Made by a program: the position numbers and the translations under genes
Part shown: positions 29,934 through 38,330 of the stretch, piece by piece
Layout of the letters: every line of letters begins with the position of its first letter
Numbering within the stretch: position 1 is the first letter of the stretch
The notes under the pieces: model-generated
Told to the model about the DNA's origin: nothing
Databases searched by the model: none
Seen by the model: only the letters and a program-made list of their open reading frames with translations
Source of the DNA: Chrysophaeum taylorii
Lineage: Eukaryota; Sar; Pelagophyceae; Pelagomonadales; Pelagomonadaceae
Reading direction: 5' to 3'
NCBI GenBank assembly: GCA_029834535.1
Contig: JAQMWT010000545.1
Location: forward strand, 1 to 51,124
Length of the DNA: 51,124 nt

Positions 29934-30260
29934 ACTCCCGCCTCCTAAGGCTTACCCCTCCTGTACGGCCCCCCTTATCAGGGGCACCCTACTCCGCTGT
30001 GATGATGTTAGTTTTCTTTATGACATCAACTCTCTTTTCTCGTGACATGCGTCACCCTGATTTCTGTGTTTCGATAATATCTTAATCATAAAGCAACAGC
30101 CGATCCTCCAGTTGTGAGGACCAGGCACGGAAGTTGTTTGTGGTTGTGTGGCGAGAGAACGGCCTTCCTCGTCCAGTGACTCCATCAAGGGCACGGACGC
30201 GAGCGGCGAGCTTAGATTCCAAGGCGCGCCAGGTAGGCAAAATTTCTCCTAACGCCACAG
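29934..30260 (+). repeat. 3' LTR of the methyltransferase-bearing gypsy element
   Basis: Starts TGTGGCGGCAACTCC 50 bp after the pol stop, preceded by ACCAGGGGTGTCC. It matches the minus-strand LTR at 2210. The right end is uncertain because family R copy D begins near 30266. Confidence 0.6.
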
Positions 30261-30265
30261 GAGCC

Positions 30266-31445
30266 CCGTCATCTTTCGATGATAGCCACTGGCGACATCC
30301 ACTGGATCACAACTCCAAGTATACCGCAAATTTAGAGTTTTCATATTTATGGCCACCCCCAGACACCTTTATCCCAAAATCCTCATCGCGCTACGATTAT
30401 CCGCATATTATCTTAGATGCTCATAGTTTAGCTTCAGCTGTCCCATCCTACGCTCAGGACGACAGCTTCGACACGTATGTGGCAGGCAATTCTGGTTCTC
30501 TCATCCTCCAGGAACAGCTCCGCCTTGCTCGCTATCATTACGACGATTACCTTGCCATGTCGAAACCGAGTTGGTTAAATGGTCATATTTATTCATGGGA
30601 TAACGCTGTCGCTCAGTCACATCGTCACACCGTTACTAGCCCAACTTTAATCACAATAGAATCTCATTTCTACGGCCACTCTCACTATTCGCCTTTCGAT
30701 CAATCATTGGTCTGCTGCACAAATCCCAACTGCCTGACCCATGATCCCTACTGTTGTTATCAGTTAGATCACCCGTTCTACTACGAGGATCACCCAGCCA
30801 CTTAGGATTTATCCACCGGCACGCACCGTCCCCTATCTCATCATTCGCTGAACAACATGATGATCTGATCTCTCGTACAGAATTCGCCATACTTCGCCAT
30901 TAGCCTACCTAGCATTTTCCTCCACGTATCCTCTTAGCATCTTCCTCCAGCTTTCTTCTTCCTTACGATCGATGCTTTTTCTTTTCCTTGATCATTCACC
31001 TCTTCTTGCAATATCATTTTCATTCTGCTTCCCCTCTCAACCTATCCCACATTCAACTTCGCGCTCTTTCTCCTTTCCCACTCGCACTCACCTGCGATTC
31101 CGCTCTACTCTATCTCTCTCATGCACTTCGCACACTTCTCCATTCACGCCTCCTCACAACCCAACGTCTATTTGTCTCTGGCCAGACATTTGTTTTGTTT
31201 GTTCCAGATTTCGCTCATCACCGAGTTCAATCTGCGAGGGCGTAGAGATAGAAAATTCCATTTAGGGATAAAAAATTCCATATAGGGTTGGGACCCCCCG
31301 TTAGTCGCACACTCACACCTAAACACCCAAAATCGCTGTGTCGAACACCGTGCCGCTCTTTGTGTCGTAAGAGGACAGGACGAGAAGAGTGGCCTACCCT
31401 GCCACCATTCTCTACCAGAGGCACAGTGATTTTTGCTGTTCTCTA
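30266..31445 (+). mobile_element. Family R copy D, 5'-truncated, with 3' LTR
   Basis: Starts with TCATCTTTCGATGATAGC, matching the interior of copies B (41150) and C (8165, minus). It runs colinear with copy C to the subterminal region (GTTTGTTCCAGATTTCGCTCA, GTTCAATCTGCGAGGGCG) and a 203-bp LTR at 31243-31445. The LTR carries a small internal duplication of TAGAGATAGAAAATTCCATT. The apparent 223-codon frame from 30134 to 30805 is a family R open frame, not a separate gene. Confidence 0.8.
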
Positions 31446-31524
31446 CACGATATTGAGCGAGGGAGTGCCACGACTTCGTTGGTATGTGGAATGCGCGAAA
31501 TATCTTTCGAGACATAAAATTTCT
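31446..31524. other. Unique spacer between two family R LTRs
   Basis: A 79-bp spacer with no match to the elements. It is probably the old flank of copy D into which copy B inserted nearby. Confidence 0.4.
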
Positions 31525-31712
31525 TAGAGATAGAAAATTGGATTTAGGGTTAGTACTCCCCCCCCCCTCACACACACTCACACGCAATAACCAATAAAAC
31601 CACTGTGTCGAACACCGTGCCGCTCTTTGTGTCGTTAGAGACAGGGCGTTAAAGACGGCACTACCACTGCCATCATTCTCTACCAGGGGCACAGTGAATT
31701 TCCCTGTCTCTA
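31525..31712 (+). repeat. 5' LTR of family R copy B
   Basis: 188 bp from TAGAGATAGAAAATTGG to CCTGTCTCTA, homologous to the copy C LTRs, with the same TTTAGGGTTAGTAC plus C-run block. Confidence 0.85.
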
Positions 31713-31898
31713 CGTTGCGGGCCCATTCGGGTGCTGGTAGAGAAACGTCCCTCCGAAAGACATCGATATCGATCGACGTCTCGGACAAAGACCCAGGATT
31801 TCCAGGTAAGAGCAATCTCCTGAAGTTCCTGTACTTTCTAAGACCGTAGTCAAGTCTCATCGCCTGCTACTTGTGAAAAAGTGCAAAAAAAGTGTGAA

Positions 31899-32156
31899 AC
31901 TAACTAACTAACTTCAGACCTCTCCCGAGCATGGGAGCCAGGCCGGACCGACAGGAGCCAGTCCGGAATCACGGGCCTGTAGACGAGGAGCGCCGAAAGG
32001 TCGGTCGGCGGAGAGTGACCATCAAGCTTGTCGCCATGCGACGAGGAGACCGCGATGTGACTGACAACTAGCTCGTCGATAACCTTCCGTCTTCGCCCCC
32101 CGGCCATACCCCGTCCCACTGCGAACGTTCCGGCTGCCAACCGGCCCGCCCGGCAA
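31899..32156 (-). mobile_element. SINE-like element S1
   Basis: Inserted in the leader of family R copy B; copy A has uninterrupted leader at the same place. On the minus strand it ends with the hairpin CTCCCATGCTCGGGAG, AGGTCTGAAG and (TTAG)n. Its body differs from S2-S4 but shares this 3' end, and it resembles 37.15-37.35 kb. Confidence 0.6.
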
Positions 32157-32183
32157 CAACGCGCAAAAAGCAACCCCAAAACG

Positions 32184-32825
32184 ATGGCGACTTACGACCC
32201 ACAAGCCCCGAGTCTGGAATTAGCGACGCAATTCGCTACACCACAAGAACACGCTCTTTGGTACTGGCAACAGCTCCAAGCTGATTGGCAACAGCTCAAA
32301 GCTCATTTCGCTAATCTCAGAGCCAAACACGCTGCCGAAAATGCTGCGCTCGCCGCAAAAATCGCTGCCGCCGCAAGAATCGAAGCTCAAGACGAGCAGC
32401 TCGATCAAGACGAGGAACTCGACCAGGACGAGCAACTCGAGCAGGCTTTCCCACCAGTTGTTCATACGGAAACCCCCCTCAAGCAAACTTCTCTCGAAGT
32501 CGCGACCCAAGACCCGATCATCTCGATGGTCACCCCCCCTCCTGCTGTTCAACACGTTCTCGAACACGGACAAAACCCACCTCCTGCCGTCCACCCCGCC
32601 GGATGTCAAACACCCCACGGCAAAGTCTCAGACCCCACTGCCTTCCCTCCGGACCTAGGCATAACCAAGGTTACTCCACAACCTGGCGCACCCCACATTC
32701 ACGAGGACACTCCACCTTGTTCGAATATCGCACCAGCGATGTTGAACACTCCACCACCACCACCACTCTACATTACTCCCTCCACTCCACCAACTCCACC
32801 GGAGCCTCGACCTCCTTCTAACTAA
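32184..32825 (+). CDS. Family R ORF1 N-terminal part (copy B), coiled-coil, Gag-like candidate
   Basis: From an ATG the frame has a helical, Ala/Gln/Lys-rich segment (LQADWQQLKAHFANLRAKHA), then repeats of LDQDEQ, then a Pro/Thr-rich tail. Copy A encodes the same start (MATYDPQ or MATHDPQ) and repeats at 45323, with in-frame indels, which favours real coding at one time. S2 interrupts the frame at 32819. The downstream part continues at 33217-34293, where another helical block (LKDTQLKALETAHADIRNSH) appears. A coiled-coil Gag substitute is the likeliest role (inference). Confidence 0.45.
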   Translation: MATYDPQAPSLELATQFATPQEHALWYWQQLQADWQQLKAHFANLRAKHAAENAALAAKIAAAARIEAQDEQLDQDEELDQDEQLEQAFPPVVHTETPLKQTSLEVATQDPIISMVTPPPAVQHVLEHGQNPPPAVHPAGCQTPHGKVSDPTAFPPDLGITKVTPQPGAPHIHEDTPPCSNIAPAMLNTPPPPPLYITPSTPPTPPEPRPPSN

Positions 32826-33216
32826 CTAACTAACTTCAGACCTCTCCCGAGCATGGGAGCCAGGCCGGACCGGCAGGAGCCGGTGCGGAATCACAGAGGA
32901 AAATCACGCAGTTGGGGCAGAGGCGAGGGACGGGCTTGTTGATGGTGGACCGCCACTGCGCGCGGTCTTGTGCGAGGTCGTGCAAAAGCGTTGCAGGCCG
33001 CGGACGTGTTGGTCCACGAACAATCGACCTGTCCGTCGCGTTCTGCCCAACCGAGCGAACCCCATCCCAGCGCGGACTTTCCGGGTGCTAACCGGCCAGC
33101 CCGGGAGGCGAGCAGGCACCGTCTCACTCCGGGACGGCCGGGGCCGCCGCAAAGAGCAAGCGTGTTAGGCGCCGTCCTCCATCGCAACCAACGGTTAGCG
33201 ATCGCAGGGTTAGGGT
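32819..33216 (-). mobile_element. SINE-like element S2
   Basis: About 400 bp, nearly identical to S3 and S4. On the minus strand it starts ACCCTAACCCTGCGATCGC and ends with a CTCCCATGCTCGGGAG hairpin, AGGTCTGAAG and (TTAG)n. Possible target duplication ACCTCCT at 32810 and 33217. Copy A has the continuous empty site (CTCCACCTTCTTCACTGGAG). Confidence 0.7.
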
Positions 33217-34293
33217 ACCTCCTCCTTCACTGGAGACTAACTCCCCACGTCGGACCCTCCTGTCCGATATCCACCATCTTCCGCGAATCAATCTCCTCGA
33301 GACTTTCACCTCCACCCACAAGACCATGCCACCTACGGCCATGACGGCCCCGGCACTTCCATTCCTACCCAAGCTCCTTCCGCGGCTCAAGCTACTGCCG
33401 CCACAACATCGGACCCTCCTGCCCGATCTTCATCACCTTTCGAAAGTCGCTGTCCCCTCGATTTTCACCTCCACCCGCGTGATTGCGCACTCCACGGCTA
33501 CGACCCTTCTCCCGTCTCCACCCAAGCATCACTCCACATCCTTTCTCCAAGTTCCAATGCACCTCCGTCTGCGCTCCAACGCGAGTTGGCTGCACTCCAC
33601 TCCCAAACCGCCTAACTGGCCGCAACCAAGGCCACGTTCACTCTCAAGGACGACGCTTTGTCATCCACAGCTGCCAAACTCACCATAACCGACGCTGTCG
33701 TTGCCTTCGCCACCGCCAAGCTCGCCACCCAAGCCGACGAACTGGTCTCCACCCACGCGGAACTTCATCTCAAGGACACCCAGCTCAAGGCACTCGAAAC
33801 TGCCCACGCTGACATCCGCAACTCCCACTCCGAAACCAACGCCGTCCTCCACACCATTCTTGCCTCCTTGGATGCCACCCACCCCACCCAAGATGCTGCA
33901 TCGCATCTTTCACCTCCTTTCCCCATTCATCACCTACCTTCATCCCCTTCCGAACAAACCTCCGATGCCTCTCTCCTGATTCTACCCGAGTACCATCACC
34001 TCCACGGATGCCCCGGACCCGGTTCTCCTGGTTCACCGCCCGCCCCGCCTATCTGTTCTCAACCCCCCGCCATCTCTGAACCCTCCTCCTCTGCCAAATC
34101 ACTCTTCGCCTCTCTTGCACCCCCTGAACCCCTTTGCACCCGCTCGCCTTCACAGCCACCTGGTTCATACCAACTCGGCCACATCCCCGCGTTCGAGTTG
34201 CGAGGGCGTACATCCAACACCGGCGACCACACAACGGTCCAGACAGCAGCCCTGCCGACGAGCAAAGCGAAACCAAGAAGCACAACAACGTAG
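33217..34293 (+). pseudogene. Family R ORF1 C-terminal part (copy B)
   Basis: Colinear with 45950-47110 of copy A. The best stretch (33640-33890) reads AAKLTITDAVVAFATAKLAT, then QADELVSTHAELHLKDTQLK and ALETAHADIRNSHSETNAVL, a long heptad-like helix, followed by a Pro/Ser-rich tail. Frameshifts separate it from the N-terminal part. It ends near the GCGAGGGCGT motif at 34200. Confidence 0.4.
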
Positions 34294-36439
34294 ATCAAGA
34301 GTCGACAAATTCCGAGTTATCAACAGACAGCTCTCTCCCTGACGGTCATGGTCACCATCATGCTGCCAAGACATGCACAAGGGCTTCTTCTCTCTTCGGG
34401 CACAACGTCCCAGGAAGCAGCCTTGCCGACGGAACGCCAAGTCACCTCGTTCCCGCGTTCGACAAGTCAAAGAACAAGACACTTCGAGATGTTCCCGAGT
34501 ATTACGCCCACATCGACTATGGCAACCACACTCAAGGACCCATGGGCCCACCGTATTCAATGCCCCAGGCACCAGAGCCGCAGGCTACTGACAACACCTC
34601 GGATTCACCCCCCCGGTCTGGCGCATACAGTGAAGAAGCAAGGCCAACTTCACAGTGAAGAAGCAAGGCCAACTTCACTAGCCTCGAAGATGGTCTCCCC
34701 GACCATTCCATATCTGCCGCCTGATCCAAGCACCATCACCAATGCCCCCGCAGTGCCGTATCCACAAGGACAAGACACGCTGTCAACGGTCCCACGGTCA
34801 CCATACTCGCAGGAACTCACCGTACCTGCAGGTGTCAGCTCAGATTCGCCAGGCACTCCCGCCTTGATCGATGTCTCTGGATCAGCCGCTCCCGATCACT
34901 TCGAAGCTGGTTCCACCTCGCTGCCTTCTCTCCCCGAAGACAGGCGCGCACTGCCGCTCACCGGCGCTCGCTGCTGCACCCACCATCCACCTTCTCGGCC
35001 GGATGCACGGGCTGACACTGCTCAGCAGGTTGCATGGACCCATCTGCGATCACCATGTCACGATTCGATGGATGTCATCGCACGAGCATCAGTCGCAGCA
35101 CATGATCACCCGCTCTTTAACTCTCAGTCAGAGGACGCACTCCTTTCGGATGCCGACCCTTATGTCTCACCGCGACCAAGCTTCTGGCAAGCCTTCCCCA
35201 TGGCCGCAGTAACAGACATATATTTCGAGAGTTATGCACGCCCCGATCAGCCGCAAACTGTGCACGCTTCTATTGCGATCACTCCGGTCCTTTACGTCCT
35301 CTTGCATAGCTCTCTTCTGGACGCCACACGCTTGCGCTGTCTCCGGAAAATCGATGTTGCGCTCTCAGGAGACTTTCTCCGCGCGCACTGCACAGACTCG
35401 CTCCACCTGAACCGCTTCTGTCAGCATTTTCGCATAACAGGAATGTACGACAAATGTTCCAGGCCAGCTGCCGGCTCCACCGCAAACATGCACCCTAGTC
35501 GCGCACCATGCCTCCCTCAAAAGCGTATTATCCCTCGGTACGTCACTCCTCATTCGAGGAAGCATGTCACATGCTCGCACCTTCGCATGCACTACACGTA
35601 TATGGGCAACCCTGGTCACTACGGCACTCGCTGCTCTGGTCCCCGCATCTCCGCCATTGAGGATGCACCCAGCATGACTGACCCTTCCATCGCCCTTGGT
35701 TCTACTGCACTCATGTACTATGACCCCAGCGAACTTGCACTCTCCTTCGGCGATCCCCTTTTTCGATTTCCCGCACTGGACCCCACGCATACCAGGCCGG
35801 ATATTCACCACCGCGGGATCTCAGCTCACGCGCCCATCCGCACTACCTTGCAGACAGGTCAGCCGCGCGCCACACCCATTTTGGCACTGATTTCGGAACA
35901 CTCGCATCACGCGATTTTGCTCTTGGAGCATGACACGCTTCTCGATGCTCTCCGCGTCACCGCCTTTAACACCAAGACACTCGTCATTTCCACCGACGCT
36001 CCGCGCCGCCACGTGTCTCACGACCTTCCGATCACCAACATAAGTCGCTCGCGCCAGCACCAAGTCGCGCACGCCTTACGAGGGCGTATTTCAATTGGTG
36101 ATCTCACAGGTCTTTCGATGCATTCTCCGACGTCCAACTTTGAACTTAAGTGTCACTTTATGGCTATCCCCAATGCCAAGACGTCGGACGCTGCGCAACC
36201 ATGTCTGGAACTCCACAGCCACAGAAACTGCCTGACAAGAAAGCACTCAGCTCTCCACAGCTGCTCAACAGCTACTTATAGTCTCGCACATAGCAACGAG
36301 TACTATCTCGCAGTCTCTCTTGGTTCTTCTTACAATGTAGATAATCTCTCTCTCCCCCTTCCCAACAACGGAACGAACACAACCTGATTTGCCTACATAC
36401 TACACTTGTACAAATGACGTACATCTAGACGAACTAATG

Positions 36440-36984
36440 CTATGCGCTCTGGCTTGACGGGTTCATCCGCTTGGCGCCCTCGGGCAGTAAAGCGCCCGCA
36501 AAGGTGTTGCGTTTAAGACGCGGACATATCGACGTCGGAAGCGGTTGAAGGTGAGGTGGGCGGGAACGGTGCGGCGGGCGCGCGGGAGCGAACGGAGCGG
36601 GCGCCGCGGCTTTGGCCGAGGGGCGGAGTGCTCCGAGGAAAGCCTTGCGGAGCTCGGCGACTTTCATCTGGCGCGTGCCGGGCTTGCCGTCGGTCCTAGG
36701 GACTTGGAGCTTGAGGCCCATCAGCTTGGCCCTTCGCACGAGGTCCATCCTTTTTGCCGTCTCGATCGATGTTGGCGGCAGCTCCTCGCACAGGGCCGCG
36801 AGGGCATCACGTTGGGCATCTCGGGTGGCCTCCTGAGCAGCAAGCCGTTCGCCCGTCGAAGGCTGCGGCGCCGAGGGCTTGAACCACTTGGCCCTGGCAT
36901 ACTTGTGTTCGAACTGGTCGAGGAAGGCGTCGAGCTTCTTCCAGCCGATCTCGACGTAGTTGACCGGCCGCTACAGCTGCTCAC
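36440..36984 (-). pseudogene. Unrecognised gene fragment inside the TIR element
   Basis: The minus frame is open from about 36972 without ATG: VNYVEIGWKKLDAFLDQFEH, KYARAKWFKPSA, ERLAAQEATRDAQRDALAAL, then RMDLVRRAKLMGLKLQVPRT and MKVAELRKAFLGAL. Codon and residue use look like true coding, with a basic helical C-terminus (an HeH/SAP-like look, tentative). It may be a captured gene piece or the C-terminal tail of a transposase. Confidence 0.4.
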
Positions 36985-37109
36985 TGCCGTTCAGCTGATT
37001 CTTGAACTTCATGACAAGCCGATTCTGTACCATATTTCACACATATCTTCGTGCTTATGTGAAATATTCGGAGTGCCTTGATGAGACACGGCCGCACGTG
37101 AACTATCTT

Positions 37110-37370
37110 CGCCTCGTTTTTGAGACCGCGGACATTCTGACTCACTGTCAACTTCGTCGTCAACTTCCTTCCTCGCCCCCCGGCCATACCTCGTCCCGCT
37201 GCGAACGTTCCGGAAGCCAACCGGCCCATTCGGGAGGCGAACAGGTGCCAACCTACGCCGGGAGGACCGGTGCCCTCGCAAGGGAGGCGAACAGGTGCCA
37301 ACCTACGCCGGGAGGACCGATTCCTTCACAGGGAGCGGTTTCAGAAGGCACCGTCCTCCATCGCGAAAAG
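37110..37370 (-). repeat. Diverged S-like fragment with internal tandem duplication
   Basis: Shares CGCCCCCCGGCCATACC and GCGAACGTTCCGG blocks with S1 and CCGTCCTCCATCGC with S2. A segment GGGAGGCGAACAGGTGCC followed by AACCTACGCCGGGAGGACCG is present twice in tandem. Confidence 0.55.
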
Positions 37371-37430
37371 TATGGCGCTATGAGAGACTTGAAGCAAGGG
37401 CTTATTGATAGCCCCTTGCTTGGCGCATCA

Positions 37431-37459
37431 ATAACCCCTTGCTTGAAGCAAGGGGTTAT
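37431..37459. repeat. 29-bp palindrome
   Basis: ATAACCCCTTGCTT, G, AAGCAAGGGGTTAT: 14-bp perfect arms around one base. Additional partial copies of CCCCTTGCTTG in both orientations flank it (37390-37480). Confidence 0.9.
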
Positions 37460-37720
37460 CAATTACCCCTTGCTTGAAGGTTGAGAGTAGAATCAGGGTA
37501 AGGGTCAGGGGCGCGCCATTTATCATCTTTTTTGCCATCGCGGCGGCGAGTCGCGAACGACAAGGTCCCCACAACCGAAGTCTCTAGACGAAAGGGCCCG
37601 CAGGTAGCCCGTAAGGAAAGGGGCAAATGAATCCAATCTTCTAGAAACTCCGTGCCGCGCTTCGTGCCCCTTGGCGGCGCCGAGTCCGTGTTCTGTTTCG
37701 GAACGTGCTGACTCAGCAAC

Positions 37721-38130
37721 TAACTAACTAACTAACTAACTAACTTCAGACCTCTCCCGAGCATGGGAGCCAGGCCGGACCGGCAGGAGCCGGTACGGAA
37801 TCACAGAGGAAAATCACACAGTTGGGGCAGAGGCGAGGGACGAGGACGGACTCGTTGATGGTGTACCGACACTGCGCGCGGTCTTATGCGAGGTCGTGCA
37901 AAAGCGTCGCAGGCCGCGGACGTGTTGGTCCACGAACAATCGACCTGTCCGTCGCGTTCTGCCCAACCGAGCGAACCCCATCCCAGCGCGGACTTTCCGG
38001 GTGCTAACCGGCCACCCCGGGAGGCGAGCAGGCACCGTCTCACTCCGGGACGGCCGGGGCCGCCGCAGGGAGCAAGCGTGTTAGGCGCCGTCCTCCATCG
38101 CAACCAACGGTTAGCGATCGCAGGGGTTAG
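37721..38130 (-). mobile_element. SINE-like element S3
   Basis: Near-identical to S2, with a longer (TTAG)n tail. AGCAAC precedes the tail (37715-37720) and recurs at 38138-38143, a possible target duplication. It lies within the 2031-bp TIR element. Confidence 0.7.
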
Positions 38131-38156
38131 GAGACTTAGCAACAAAATCCTTCTTT

Positions 38157-38330
38157 AAACTTCTCAAAACTTCTCAAAACTTCTCAATACTTCTCGAAAT
38201 TTCTCAAAACTTCTCAAAACTTCTCAAAACTTCTCATAACTTCTCAAAACTTATCAGAGCTTCTCAGAGCTTCTCAGAACTTCTCAAAGCTTCTCAAAAC
38301 TTCTCAATACTTCTCATATTTTCAACGGTC
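38157..38330 (+). repeat. Decamer tandem array ACTTCTCAAA
   Basis: About 17 units of ACTTCTCAAA with variants (GCTTCTCAGA, ACTTCTCATA) close to the right end of the TIR element. Confidence 0.9.

Larger units (their letters stand above)
22082..30260 (+). mobile_element. Ty3/gypsy-type retrotransposon carrying a C5-cytosine methyltransferase
   Basis: In order on the plus strand: two possible Gag-region frames (22082-23546), retropepsin (about 23820-24180), linker, C5-methyltransferase (about 25060-25700), reverse transcriptase (26.5-27.1 kb), RNase H (27.4-27.8 kb), integrase (27.8-29.88 kb) and the start of the 3' LTR at 29934. RT-RNase H-integrase order makes it Ty3/gypsy. Pol is broken by a few frameshifts (one a 20-bp tandem duplication) and one stop, yet domains are well preserved, so it is a recent dead copy. 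No 5' LTR with TGTGGCGGCAACTCC is found upstream of 22082, so the 5' end is replaced or lost. Confidence 0.85.

Noticed and set aside
30134..30805. 223-codon plus frame as a separate gene after the gypsy LTR
   Set aside because: It starts in LTR sequence and continues into family R copy D; it is a fusion across an element border.
32970..33344. Arg/Pro-rich frames in the S elements as genes
   Set aside because: They occur on both strands of each SINE-like copy and reflect GC-rich composition.
38157..38330. CRISPR-like array
   Set aside because: The units are contiguous 10-mers without spacers, in a eukaryotic context.
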